Shown piece after piece: positions 1 through 8,505 of a stretch of 64,000 bases of DNA. The position numbers were made by a program, and so were the translations under genes. Location of the stretch: positions 806,001 to 870,000 of the forward strand of contig CAWGVZ010000015.1 in assembly GCA_963826035.1 (NCBI GenBank). Direction: 5' to 3'. Numbering within the stretch: position 1 is the first letter of the stretch; every line of letters starts with the position of its first letter. Source of the DNA: Actinophytocola sp963826035 (GTDB taxonomy: Bacteria; Actinomycetota; Actinomycetes; Mycobacteriales; Pseudonocardiaceae). Below the pieces are notes generated by a model. It was not told where the DNA came from. It ran no database searches and saw only the letters and a list, made by a program, of their open reading frames with translations.

Positions 1-2205
1 ACCAAGACGATCAACTCACAAGGGTGCTACGGCACGTACAACGTCACCGCGGGGCAGGCTCCCTGGGCGTGGGAATCGGGTTCACAGTGTGACGGGGCCA
101 AGTACAACCTGGCCGAGTTGCCCGCCATCGCCGGTAATCACGACGATCTGGAAATCGAAACGAGAACGACGTGGACGACGTCCATCGTGGGAGTCCGCCA
201 GATCGCGACGAGCAGTGACGGCGCGAACCGCGTGGCGCTGTTCCAGCAACCTGGCGGGGCCATCGCCGCGGGCGCGTTCAACGGCAACTTCCAGATCGGC
301 GGCAGTCACAAGCTCATGAACGCCTACGAGTTCCTGGACTCACCTGGCGAGTTCTACTTCGACAAGTCAAGCCGAGTGGTGTACTACTACAAGGCCAACT
401 CCGAGGACATGACCACGGCGACGGTTCACGCGCCGAACAACGTGTCTACCGTTCTCCGGGTCGCCGGCACGTCCACGAGCAACCACGTGCGGAACCTGAC
501 GTTCTCCGGCCTCACGGTGCAGCATTCCGACTGGAACCTGTTCACCGTGGCCGGCTCCTCGTTCAAGCAGGCTCAGCAGGGCAATCTCGGCAACTCCGCG
601 TACGTCAAGGGAAACTTCCACGTCTACTACTACCGCAACGTCGACACTCCGCCGGGTATCGTCCAGCTCGAGAACGCCGACGGAATCGAACTGCATCGCA
701 ATCGGATCCAGCACACCGGCGTCGACGGGATCAGCATGGTCAACGACGTGCAGAACACGAAGTTGATCGGAAACCACACGAACGACATCGGTGGCTCCGC
801 TATCGTTGTCGGCCATCCGCAGCATGTCTACATCGGGGACCACACCGCGACGAATCGCGAGAAGTATCCCGTCCAGGTCGAAGGACTTCCCAAGAACATC
901 GAGATCAAGAACAACTACCTCTACGACACCGGGGTGTTGTTCAACTCGCACAGTCCCATCTCGGCATACTTCGCCGACACTCTGACGATTCAGCACAACC
1001 GGATCGAGAAAGCTCCCTGGTCGGGCATAACGCTCGGGTGGGGCTGGTGGAACTTCGATGGATCTTCCGGCTCTATCGTGCCCGGCCGGCCGACCACCAC
1101 GGCACGGAACAACACCATCAGCCACAACCACATCATCGACACGGTGCAGAGCCTCAACGACACGGCCCCCATCTACACGCTGGGTGATCAGCCGGGAACC
1201 ACCATCACCAACAACTATCTTCATGGTGTTCCAGCCGGCCACAAGTACGGACTTCACCCGGACGAAGGGTCGGGGCATATCACCTTCCGCGACAACATCC
1301 TGAGCGTGAGCAAGGACGTCACGTGGCTGATCAACTCCGACGACTTCGGGCGCAAGCACGACCTGAGCATCACGCGGACCTACGGGCCGATCAACAAGGT
1401 CTCCAACAAGGTTCTGCCGAACAGCGTCATCGAGGACATCCTCGTCTCTTCCGACTATGTCTGGCCGGCGGCGGCCTACAGCATCGCCGTGAACTCCGGA
1501 CTTGAGGATGCGTACCGGGACATCGTCCCGCAGGGCAACCTTTCGCTGCCGAACCACGTCCTGCCGGCCAGCACGTTCGTCGGTGCTGGCGGGACCTCGA
1601 TTCCGATCCGCAGCGCCGGCGATGCGACCAGGACGGTCTGGCTGGCTCCGTTAGGTACGACCAACTTCGTGGTCGGCCCGACCATGACCAGGGCAAGTGG
1701 CAGCGCGGCAACCATCGACGTGCCGACGGCGTCCGGTGACTACCGGCTCTACATCGTGGACGCGCAGGGGACTCGGTCGCCGGAGTCGACCTCGCTCGTT
1801 CGGCGGCAGGGCGGCGGCACCAACCCGCAGGCCGGCACGATCGTGGGTGGCCAGTCGGGTCGCTGCGTCGATCTCGCGAACACAACCAACGGCACGCAGG
1901 CCCGGCTGTGGGACTGCAACGGCAGCACCAACCAGCGGTGGACCTACACGGCGAGCAAGACACTCACCAACGGCACCAAGTGCCTCGACGCGTCCGGCGC
2001 GGGAACCGCCAACGGCACCAAGGCGGTGATCTGGGACTGCCACGGCGGCACCAACCAACAGTGGAACCTCAACACCAACGGCACCATCACCGGCGTCCAC
2101 TCCGGACTCTGCCTGGACGCCAGCGGCAACACCATTACGAACGGCACCCTCATCCACCTCTGGTCATGTCACGGCGGCACGAACCAGCAGTGGAACCTGC
2201 GTTGA
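1..2205 (+). CDS. Secreted right-handed beta-helix glycosidase-like protein with C-terminal ricin-B lectin domain (5' partial)
   Basis: The reading frame is open from the first base, so the true start and any signal peptide lie upstream; 734 codons are visible. The first roughly 520 residues show asparagine-rich repeats typical of right-handed parallel beta-helices (for example NNTISHNHIIDT and TNNYLHGVP). The last 130 residues form a ricin-B (CBM13) trefoil with three QxW-type repeats (TNQRW, TNQQW, TNQQW). The helix resembles GH141-like glycosidases, but I cannot fix the family or substrate. An extracellular polysaccharide-degrading role is inferred from the lectin domain and the following sugar genes. 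The next gene starts 29 bp downstream on the same strand. Confidence 0.8.
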   Translation, partial: TKTINSQGCYGTYNVTAGQAPWAWESGSQCDGAKYNLAELPAIAGNHDDLEIETRTTWTTSIVGVRQIATSSDGANRVALFQQPGGAIAAGAFNGNFQIGGSHKLMNAYEFLDSPGEFYFDKSSRVVYYYKANSEDMTTATVHAPNNVSTVLRVAGTSTSNHVRNLTFSGLTVQHSDWNLFTVAGSSFKQAQQGNLGNSAYVKGNFHVYYYRNVDTPPGIVQLENADGIELHRNRIQHTGVDGISMVNDVQNTKLIGNHTNDIGGSAIVVGHPQHVYIGDHTATNREKYPVQVEGLPKNIEIKNNYLYDTGVLFNSHSPISAYFADTLTIQHNRIEKAPWSGITLGWGWWNFDGSSGSIVPGRPTTTARNNTISHNHIIDTVQSLNDTAPIYTLGDQPGTTITNNYLHGVPAGHKYGLHPDEGSGHITFRDNILSVSKDVTWLINSDDFGRKHDLSITRTYGPINKVSNKVLPNSVIEDILVSSDYVWPAAAYSIAVNSGLEDAYRDIVPQGNLSLPNHVLPASTFVGAGGTSIPIRSAGDATRTVWLAPLGTTNFVVGPTMTRASGSAATIDVPTASGDYRLYIVDAQGTRSPESTSLVRRQGGGTNPQAGTIVGGQSGRCVDLANTTNGTQARLWDCNGSTNQRWTYTASKTLTNGTKCLDASGAGTANGTKAVIWDCHGGTNQQWNLNTNGTITGVHSGLCLDASGNTITNGTLIHLWSCHGGTNQQWNLR

Positions 2206-2234
2206 CCGACCAATCCGATGAAAGGTGCGACCAG

Positions 2235-3083
2235 ATGTGGGAAATCGGCGTCAACACGTGGGTGTGGACCTCCCCGCTGACCGATGACCGGCTCGCCGAG
2301 CTCGCGCCGAAAGTGCGCGAGTGGGGCTTCGACGTCATCGAGCTGCCGGTGGAGAACCCGGGCGACTGGGATCCGCACCGCGCCGCGGACCTGCTGGCCG
2401 CCCTGGGATTGAAAGCCACGGTCGTCCTGGCCATGGGGCCCGGCCGGGAACTGGTGGCCGCGGACACGGTCGCCGAAACGCAGGACTACCTGCGGCACGC
2501 GGTGGACGTGGCCGTGACGGTCGGCAGCCCGGTGGCGGCGGGCCCGGCCTACGCCTCGGTCGGCCGCACTTGGCAGATCAGGGACCGGCCCAAGGTCTAC
2601 GCCGAGTTGCGGGAGAACCTCGCGCCGGTGGTCGAGTACGCGGCCGCGCACAACGTCCGCATCGCCGTGGAGCCGTTGAACCGCTACGAGACCAGCGTGA
2701 TCAACACTGTCGAGCAGGCATTGGAGGTACTGGACGGACTGCCTCTGGAAGGTTGCGGCCTCGCGCTGGACACTTACCACATGAACATCGAGGAGTCCGC
2801 GCCGGCGAAGGCCATCCGGTCCGCCGGCGCGCGCATCGCGCATGTTCAGGTGTGCGCCAACGACCGTGGCACGCCGGGCGCCGACCACCAGGACTGGCCC
2901 GCGTTGTTGGGCGCCCTGGCCGATGCCGGCTACCGCGGCCCGTTGTGTATCGAGTCGTTCACGCCGGACAACGCCACGATCGCGGTCGCCGCCTCGATCT
3001 GGCGGCCGCTGGCCAGTTCTCCGGATGCTCTTGCCACCGGGGGGCTGCGCTTCCTGCGCGGCGCCGCGGCGTCCGTCCGTTAG
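2235..3083 (+). CDS. Sugar phosphate isomerase/epimerase, D-tagatose/D-psicose 3-epimerase-like TIM barrel
   Basis: A 282-residue AP-endonuclease-2-like TIM barrel. The ATG at 2235 is preceded by GAAAGGTG. The open frame extends upstream to 1908, but that part only overlaps the preceding gene. Metal-site motifs match the ketose 3-epimerase family: EPLNRYET (first Glu), LDTYHMNIEE (Asp and His), HVQVCANDRG (His, then substrate-binding Arg) and CIESF (second catalytic Glu). Known members interconvert ketoses such as tagatose/sorbose or fructose/psicose using Mn2+. The exact substrate is unknown. It lies between two secreted carbohydrate enzymes, so a role in catabolising a released sugar is plausible. 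No signal peptide, so cytoplasmic. Confidence 0.82.
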   Translation: MWEIGVNTWVWTSPLTDDRLAELAPKVREWGFDVIELPVENPGDWDPHRAADLLAALGLKATVVLAMGPGRELVAADTVAETQDYLRHAVDVAVTVGSPVAAGPAYASVGRTWQIRDRPKVYAELRENLAPVVEYAAAHNVRIAVEPLNRYETSVINTVEQALEVLDGLPLEGCGLALDTYHMNIEESAPAKAIRSAGARIAHVQVCANDRGTPGADHQDWPALLGALADAGYRGPLCIESFTPDNATIAVAASIWRPLASSPDALATGGLRFLRGAAASVR

Positions 3084-3102
3084 CCGATCCGGGAGGTCCA
3101 CC

Positions 3103-4929
3103 GTGCCACGTCACGCTGCCCTGTTCGCGAAGAGAACAGTGGGCATCGCCATGGTTGTGGCGCTGCTGCTGCAGGTGGGGCCGGCACGCGCGGTTGACGA
3201 CGAGTCGCCGGCACCCGCGTGGGACAACGGGGTGGCCGACACCCCGCCGATGGGGTGGAACAGCTACGACTCGTTCAACTGGAGCGTCACCGAGGCCGAC
3301 GTGCGGGCCAACGCCGACTACATGGGCGCCAACCTGCGCCAGCATGGTTGGCAGTACATCGTGATCGACTGGGCCTGGTACTACCCGGGCCGGCACAACA
3401 ACAGCCCCAACCAGGACGCCAATCTCCAGCCACGGCTGCGCATGGACGGCAACGGGCGGCTGCTGCCGGACACCACGCGCTTCCCGTCCGCCGCCGGCGG
3501 CAACGGGTTCAAGCCGCTCGCCGACTACGTCCACGCTCAGGGACTGAAGTTCGGGGTGCACCTGATGCGGGGGATCCCGCGCCAGGCGGTCGCGGACAAC
3601 GTGCCGATCCTCGGCACTTCCTGTCGTGCCAACCAGATCAACAACGACACCACGGCGGCCTGGCTCAACCTCATGTGGGGCCTGAACATGTCCAACTCGT
3701 GCGCGCAGGCGTACCTGGACTCGATGTTCCAGATGTTGGCGAGTTGGGGTGTGGACTACGTCAAGGTCGACGACATCGCCGCACCCACCTACCGGCAGGC
3801 CGAGGTCGAGGGGTACCGGACGGCGATCGAACGCAGCGGGCGGCCGATGGTGCTCAGCCTCTCGCCCGGCCCCACCCCGCAGTCCGCCGGTACGCACGTC
3901 CGGGCGAACGCGCACATGTGGCGGACGGTCAACGACCTGTGGGACAACTGGTCGAGCGTGAACGCGCTGTTCGAGGTGCTGCGTGACTGGACGCCCCACC
4001 GGTCCACCGGCGCCTGGCCGGACCCGGACATGATCCCGATCGGCCGGCTGTCCAAGTTCGGCCCGGTCGGCGCGCCCCGCTACTCCAACCTGACGGCCGA
4101 CGAGCAACGCACCCTGATGACCCTGTGGTCGATCAGCCGATCACCGCTGATGTGGGGCGGCAACCTGGTCGAGAACCGAGCGGCCGAGCTCGCCCTGATG
4201 ACCAACGCCGCCGTGCTCGCCGTCGACCAGAACAGCGCCGGCAACCGGCAGCTGACCGGCGGCAACCGTCCGGTGTGGACAGCCGACGTGCCGGGCACCG
4301 ACCACAAGTACGTCGCCCTGTTCAACCGGGAAGGCGCCGCGGCCACCGTCTCGGTCAACCTGGCCGAGCTCGGGATCGGCTCGGCCACCGTCACCGACGT
4401 GTGGTCCGGCACCAACCTGGGCACGGCGACCGGCACCTTCACCCGCTCGCTTCCCACGCACGGCGCCGGCCTGTACCGGCTCGACCCCGAGACGACGGTG
4501 CCACCGCCGGTGCGCTACACGGTCGCCGCCCGGCACAGCGGCAAACTGCTGGACGTGTTCAACGCCTCGACCGCCGACGACGCCACCGTGGTGCAGTGGG
4601 CGGCGAACGGGCAGGCCAACCAGCAGTGGCAGTTCCGTGACGCGGGCGGCGGCTTCGTGAACGTGGTCAGCGTCAACAGCGGCAAGTGTCTCGACGTCTA
4701 CGGATCCTCGACGGCCGACGGCGCTCGGGTGGTGCAGTGGGCCTGTCACAGCAACCCCAACCAGCACTGGCGCGTGGAGGACCTCGGCACCGGGTTCGTC
4801 CGGCTCGTCGCCCGGCACAGCAACAAGTGTCTCGAGGTGCGGGGCGCCGCCACCACCGACGGCGCCGAGGTCACCCAGTCGACCTGTGACGCCGCCACCA
4901 GTAAGCAGTGGCAACGGAGGCAGCTGTAG
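3103..4929 (+). CDS. Secreted alpha-galactosidase (GH27) with C-terminal ricin-B domain
   Basis: 608 residues from a GTG at 3103, behind GGGAGG at 3091. An N-terminal signal peptide of about 30 residues ends near GPARA. The GH27 barrel starts at DTPPMGWNSYDSFNW. VDYVKVDD carries the likely nucleophile (Asp223) and TVNDLW the acid/base (Asp278). A beta-sandwich follows, then a ricin-B trefoil from about residue 465 (RHSGKLLDVF with three QxW repeats). Family members release terminal alpha-D-galactose, and some act on beta-L-arabinopyranose. The enzyme is probably exported. It sits 19 bp after the epimerase gene, so the two are likely co-transcribed. Confidence 0.93.
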   Translation: MPRHAALFAKRTVGIAMVVALLLQVGPARAVDDESPAPAWDNGVADTPPMGWNSYDSFNWSVTEADVRANADYMGANLRQHGWQYIVIDWAWYYPGRHNNSPNQDANLQPRLRMDGNGRLLPDTTRFPSAAGGNGFKPLADYVHAQGLKFGVHLMRGIPRQAVADNVPILGTSCRANQINNDTTAAWLNLMWGLNMSNSCAQAYLDSMFQMLASWGVDYVKVDDIAAPTYRQAEVEGYRTAIERSGRPMVLSLSPGPTPQSAGTHVRANAHMWRTVNDLWDNWSSVNALFEVLRDWTPHRSTGAWPDPDMIPIGRLSKFGPVGAPRYSNLTADEQRTLMTLWSISRSPLMWGGNLVENRAAELALMTNAAVLAVDQNSAGNRQLTGGNRPVWTADVPGTDHKYVALFNREGAAATVSVNLAELGIGSATVTDVWSGTNLGTATGTFTRSLPTHGAGLYRLDPETTVPPPVRYTVAARHSGKLLDVFNASTADDATVVQWAANGQANQQWQFRDAGGGFVNVVSVNSGKCLDVYGSSTADGARVVQWACHSNPNQHWRVEDLGTGFVRLVARHSNKCLEVRGAATTDGAEVTQSTCDAATSKQWQRRQL

Positions 4930-4939
4930 GGGCGGCCGC

Positions 4940-5788
4940 TCAGAACAGCGTCGCGGGCTCGACCGGTTCCGGCTCGGGCAGCGCGTCGAGGTCGGGCACC
5001 AGCGCGCGCACGTGGTCGTGGAACCGGCGGGCGAGCGCCGGCGCGTGGTCGTTGTCGGGAGTGTGCACGAAGACCGTTGGCGATCGGCCCTCGCGCAGCC
5101 AGTCGGCGACCACCTCGGTCCACGGCCGCCACCCCGCGACGGTCTCCTCGACCGAGTCCCGGCCCAGGTAGCGGACGATCGGCCGGTCGGTCAGTGCCCG
5201 CGTGCGCCGCGGCAGCCGTGGTTTCTTGGTCCAGGCGTCCTGCGCGGCCTGGCTGGTCGGCGGGCTCTGGAAGAAGACGGTGGTGTCGAAGGGCACCCAC
5301 TCGGCGTCCGCGTCGGTGAGCGTCCGCTCCAGCAGCGACGTCGAGCCGGCGTCGGTGAAGAACCCGGGGTGGCGCACCTCCACGGCGCGTCGGCGGTCGG
5401 AGGGAAGCCGGCGCAGGAAGCGGCCGAGGGCGTCGACGTCCGAGGGGCCGAACGAGGCGGGTAGCTGGGTCCAGAGGACCGCCCGTTCGCCGAGGGGTTC
5501 GATCGCGTCCAGGAACGCGCGCATGTCGGCCTCGACCCCGGCGAACCGGCGCTCGTGCGTGACGACCTTGGGCAGCTTGACCACGAACCGGAAGCCGGGG
5601 TCGGTCTGCTGTGCCCAGGTGGCGACGGTGTTCCGGGCGGGGGTCGCGTAGAAGGTGGTGTTGCCCTCGACCGCGTTGCACCAGCCGGCGTAGGCCCGCA
5701 GGCGCTCCTTGGCCGGCAGCGTCGGTAGGAACCGCCCGGTCCACGCCTTGTGGGTCCACATCGCGCAGCCGACATGAAGACCTGCCAC
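4940..5788 (-). CDS. DUF72 (YecE-like) family protein
   Basis: 282 residues, starting MAGLHVGCAMWTHKAWTG. The YecE/DUF72 family has a TIM-barrel-like fold with Gly-Thr/Ser-Tyr motifs near the N-terminus and conserved YCWVEVNTTFY-like and VKLPKVVTHERR-type blocks; here EGNTTFYA and VVKLPKVVTHERRF are clear. The biochemical function of the family is not settled. The gene converges on the alpha-galactosidase (10 bp apart) and is divergent from the HNH-like gene at 5827. No signal peptide or membrane segment. Confidence 0.85.
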   Translation of the reverse strand: MAGLHVGCAMWTHKAWTGRFLPTLPAKERLRAYAGWCNAVEGNTTFYATPARNTVATWAQQTDPGFRFVVKLPKVVTHERRFAGVEADMRAFLDAIEPLGERAVLWTQLPASFGPSDVDALGRFLRRLPSDRRRAVEVRHPGFFTDAGSTSLLERTLTDADAEWVPFDTTVFFQSPPTSQAAQDAWTKKPRLPRRTRALTDRPIVRYLGRDSVEETVAGWRPWTEVVADWLREGRSPTVFVHTPDNDHAPALARRFHDHVRALVPDLDALPEPEPVEPATLF

Positions 5789-5826
5789 TGCGCCACCTCC
5801 CGTCAGTCCTACGCTAGTTTGCCCAG

Positions 5827-6267
5827 GTGAGTCTCCTCGATGATGTGGCCGAGCGCGACGGCTGGCGATGCTGGGTGTGCGACGAACCGGTCGACCCCGA
5901 CATGTCGGTGAACGACCCGCGGGGGCCCAGCGTCGACAGCCGCACCGCCGACCGGAAGGCCAAGGTCGCCGAGCGGCTCGCGCACCGCGGGTGCAACACC
6001 CGCAAGGGCGCGGTCAAGGTGGTCATCGCCTGGCCGGACCGCCTGCACGTGGTCGAACCCGCGCCGCTGATCACCGTTGCCGGCAGGCTGGAGCGCAAGG
6101 GCGGCCGCGAGCTGGTGGCCCGCTGCCCGACCAAGCAGGACGCCCAAGAGGCGGCGGACTGGCTGGTGGACCGGTTCTCCCGACTGGTACCAGGGCTGCC
6201 GGTGACCGCCACCGTCGAGGCGGGCGGCGGCCAGTTCCTGGTCATCCTGGCCACCGGCCGCCGCTGA
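5827..6267 (+). CDS. Small HNH-like zinc-finger protein, catalytic His apparently missing
   Basis: 146 residues from a GTG at 5827 with almost no Shine-Dalgarno, only 38 bp from the divergent DUF72 start, so it may be leaderless. The first 65 residues carry a treble-clef pattern (CWVC near residue 15, then HRGCNTRKG near residue 54) like the zinc ligands and H-N of HNH nucleases. The central DH motif of active HNH enzymes is replaced by a PSVDSRTAD stretch. The C-terminal 80 residues are of unknown function. It may be a non-catalytic HNH relative. The 3' end overlaps the convergent kinase gene by 26 bp. Confidence 0.65.
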   Translation: MSLLDDVAERDGWRCWVCDEPVDPDMSVNDPRGPSVDSRTADRKAKVAERLAHRGCNTRKGAVKVVIAWPDRLHVVEPAPLITVAGRLERKGGRELVARCPTKQDAQEAADWLVDRFSRLVPGLPVTATVEAGGGQFLVILATGRR

Positions 6268-6916
6268 GGACTTCGATCAGGGAGGCTGCCTGCTCGAGCC
6301 GGCTGATCTCGGTCTCGCTGAGGTTGGGGTCGCCGCGCCGCGTCGAGACGGCCTCGGCCAGCATCGCCAGGGGATTGCGGCTGGAGTGGGACAGGAAGGC
6401 GGTGAGGACTGCGCGGGCTGGCCCGGACATTTCGTGCACGTCGTCGACCGCCACCTGAGCCAGGATCACGGCCGAGAGCGCGACCTCCAGTTCCGGTGGG
6501 CCTTCGGTGGTGTTGCGCCAGTCGATGACGACGGGGCCTCGTTGGGTGAGTACGACGTTGTCCGGGTGAAAGTCGCCGTGCAGTATGCGGGATCGGGGAA
6601 CCGTCGATGTCCGGGGTGGCAGTGCGTGCAGGCGCGTCTGCAGGTCGGCGAGTTGGCGGCCGCCGTCGTGCGGGCCGAGGTGCCCGGTAGCCAGTGCCCG
6701 AAGCATGGTCGGTCCGTCGAGCCGTTCCAGCACCATGTCGGTGCGGTCGACTGAATAGACGCGTGGAACGGGGTACCCGAGTGCGCCCAGGTGCCTCATG
6801 ACCGCGGCCTCGGCTGTCGCGTCCGCGCCATCGCGATAGCGGCGCAGGACGCGGTGGGAGTCGAGGGCATAGACGTCCGCGTCGCGGCCGGAGGCCATGG
6901 GGACCGGGCTGGTCAT
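6242..6916 (-). CDS. Aminoglycoside phosphotransferase (APH) family kinase-like protein
   Basis: 224 residues. It shows the APH/choline-kinase signature HGDFHPDNV (Brenner motif with catalytic Asp) followed by VVIDWRN (metal-binding Asp). A shortened N-lobe begins MTSPVPMASGRDADVYALD. Members phosphorylate aminoglycosides, sugars or other small molecules; the substrate here cannot be read from sequence. It is shorter than resistance APH enzymes (about 260-300 residues). It lies directly downstream of the IS5 remnant, whose left end is 12 bp before the start codon, so its original promoter may have been displaced. Confidence 0.8.
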   Translation of the reverse strand: MTSPVPMASGRDADVYALDSHRVLRRYRDGADATAEAAVMRHLGALGYPVPRVYSVDRTDMVLERLDGPTMLRALATGHLGPHDGGRQLADLQTRLHALPPRTSTVPRSRILHGDFHPDNVVLTQRGPVVIDWRNTTEGPPELEVALSAVILAQVAVDDVHEMSGPARAVLTAFLSHSSRNPLAMLAEAVSTRRGDPNLSETEISRLEQAASLIEVLSGGRWPG

Positions 6917-6928
6917 GGTGGAATCTTA

Positions 6929-7594
6929 GAAGGCGTCTCACGTGGCACGTTTTGCTGAGGTGTTCGGTGGAGAAGTACGCCTTGTCCGCACGGAGTTTGA
7001 CGGGCCGGCGCCGCCGTGGTCCCCGGCGGGACCGGACGGCGGGGATGCCGAGGATGAGCGGCTTGAGGGCGAGACTGTCGTGCATGTTCGCACCTGACAT
7101 GGCGACGGCGAGCGGGATGCCCTGGGCATCGGACAGCACGTGCAGCTTGCTGCCCTTCTTGCCGCGATCGACCGGGTTCGGCCCCGTCAGCGATCCCCCC
7201 TTTTGGCGCGAACGGAGGCCGCGTCGACGATCGCCGAGGTCCAGTCCACCTCGCCCCGGACCCCGAGTTCGTCCAGCACCGCCCGATGCAGCCGACGCCA
7301 CAGGCCGACCTCGGTCCATACCGTGAAGCGGCGATGTGCGGTGGCGGAGGACGTGCCGAAGGTCGGCGGCAGATGCCGCCAGGTACAGATGCTGGTCAGC
7401 ACGTACACCACTGCGGTGAACACGGCCCGCTCGTCACGCGGAGCGGTCCCGCCCGCCTTGCGGTCGAGCCGCGAACGACGGCAGTAGCGGGGCGACCAGC
7501 TCCCAGAGTTCATCAGGAACCAGACGCTTCGACAGATCAGCACTCACAGCCGGCATCATGCCGCTCGAACGTCAAGTCACGTGGGACGGCCTTC
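6929..7594 (-). mobile_element. Internally deleted IS5-family (IS427-like) insertion sequence
   Basis: A 666-bp element bounded by imperfect inverted repeats: GAAGGCGTCTCACGTG at 6929-6944, and GAAGGCCGTCCCACGTG read on the minus strand from 7594 to 7578. TA flanks both ends (6927-6928 and 7595-7596), as expected for a 2-bp target duplication. Inside is a minus-strand transposase with its 5' half and its last few codons, but the middle-to-3' part is gone. The DinB stop codon (TAG, 7594-7596) is formed by the duplicated TA plus the first G of the element. Non-autonomous now; it could only move with a transposase supplied in trans. Confidence 0.8.
6938..7547 (-). pseudogene. IS5-family transposase remnant (frameshifted and internally deleted)
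   Basis: Translation from a GTG at 7547 gives SADLSKRLVPDELWELVAPL, the normal IS5/DUF4096 start. It then needs a shift near 7465 (an extra base around GGCGGGCGGGAC) to continue as GGTAPRDERAVFTAVVYVLT. ORF A ends after RAKRGDR, and ORF B (KGGSLTGPNPVDRGKKGSK) follows in the -1 frame across AAAAGGGGGG (7204-7195), a typical programmed-frameshift site. ORF B stops matching after KAYFSTEHL and is joined to the family's last codons (AKRAT, stop at 6938). So one natural recoding site, one decay frameshift and one large deletion are present. Confidence 0.8.
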
Positions 7595-8178
7595 TATGCC
7601 TTGACTGATGCGGCCGATCTGGCGGCCTGCTCGATCTTCGCGTAGTAGGCGGTGCGGGCTTCCTCATCGATCTGCATCTCGTGTTCGGGCCGCATCCCGG
7701 TTCGGCCATCGACGTTTTCGCGCAGGATGTCGGCGTGCCCGGCATGCCGGTTGGTCTCGCCGAGAACGTGGACCATGATGGCGAACAGGTTCGTGTTGGA
7801 ATGAGGCTCCGGCCACCACGGCACGTGGCCGGGGGCGTCGAGGGGAAGCTCGTCGATCGTCGCGCCTGAGTGTTCCCACGTGCGCCGGTAGGACTCGACG
7901 ATCTGATCGCGGGTCTCGTCCTCAGCCGCCCACAGATCGCTGCCGTCGTGGTCCTGCCACCGGGGCAGCGGTTCCGGGGAAGGACGGTCGAAGACCTCGC
8001 CGAAGTACCTGGCCTCGACGCTGGCCACGTGTTTGACCAGGCCGAGGAGGTTGGTCCCGGTCACCGTCAAAGGTCGGCGGACATCGTATTCGGACAGGCC
8101 CTCGAGCTTCCAGAGCAGCGCCTCGCGGTCCCGCCGCAGTCGCCCCTGCAGGCTGTTCTTCGCGAATTCATCGATCAT
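7594..8178 (-). CDS. DinB family protein (DUF664-like metal-dependent four-helix protein)
   Basis: 194 residues from the ATG at 8178 (MIDEFAKNSLQGRLRRDREALLWKLEGL); an upstream in-frame ATG at 8196 is the alternative. It shows the pattern of actinobacterial DinB/YfiT-like proteins: a conserved His in LVKHVASVEARYFG, a second in the loop region, and VHVLGETNRHAGHADILRE with the other His ligands of the metal site. Relatives act as thiol S-transferases or detoxifying enzymes, but the substrate here is unknown. The stop codon is supplied partly by the adjacent IS5 element, so the C-terminus may differ from the ancestral one. Confidence 0.82.
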   Translation of the reverse strand: MIDEFAKNSLQGRLRRDREALLWKLEGLSEYDVRRPLTVTGTNLLGLVKHVASVEARYFGEVFDRPSPEPLPRWQDHDGSDLWAAEDETRDQIVESYRRTWEHSGATIDELPLDAPGHVPWWPEPHSNTNLFAIMVHVLGETNRHAGHADILRENVDGRTGMRPEHEMQIDEEARTAYYAKIEQAARSAASVKA

Positions 8179-8274
8179 GCGGCATGAGCCTGCCATGGCT
8201 ACTCGTGGCCTCAAGATCCCGTACGTGGACCGCAACGACCGGCAGAGCCGAAGCCCGGCCATGGCCACCGCCCC

Positions 8275-8318
8275 GAGCTACTGAAGAAGCTCGCGGAACT
8301 TGCCACGTGAGACAGCCT
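8275..8318 (+). mobile_element. Right-end remnant of a second IS5-family element
   Basis: The plus strand reads ELLKKLAELAT then TGA, matching the usual C-terminus of IS427-group transposases. It is followed by the terminal repeat, whose complement is GAGGCTGTCTCACGTGGCA. Thirteen bases (GTCTCACGTGGCA) are shared with the left end of the element at 6929. Nothing else of the IS is recognisable upstream. The orientation is opposite to the 6929 element. The rest of the gap 8179-8505 shows no other gene. Confidence 0.6.
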
Positions 8319-8505
8319 CTTATTCTCGGCTGGAATTCGCTGGCGACCGGCTCTCCGGTGAAATTCCTTAGACGCGGGAGCAGGTTGCAACCACCATTCC
8401 GTAGCAGCATCGGAACAGTGGGAAATCTGTTTGTCGTATTCAGTTCATGGGCCACCTGGGATATCATCAAACTATGGCGGATGTTAGCTGCGACAGAGCG
8501 TCGCC

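Noticed and set aside
367..1557. Long minus-strand frame of 396 codons
   Set aside because: It lies fully antisense to the beta-helix gene, has no recognisable domain and is rich in Val/Arg/Asp, as typical for GC-rich shadow frames.
5814..7319. Minus-strand frame of 501 codons
   Set aside because: Only its first 100 codons (IS5 ORF B) are meaningful; the rest is antisense or out of frame with the APH-like and HNH-like genes.
8320..8505. Possible manganese riboswitch before the MntP-like gene
   Set aside because: I could not find the conserved yybP-ykoY core by eye; too weak to report as a feature.
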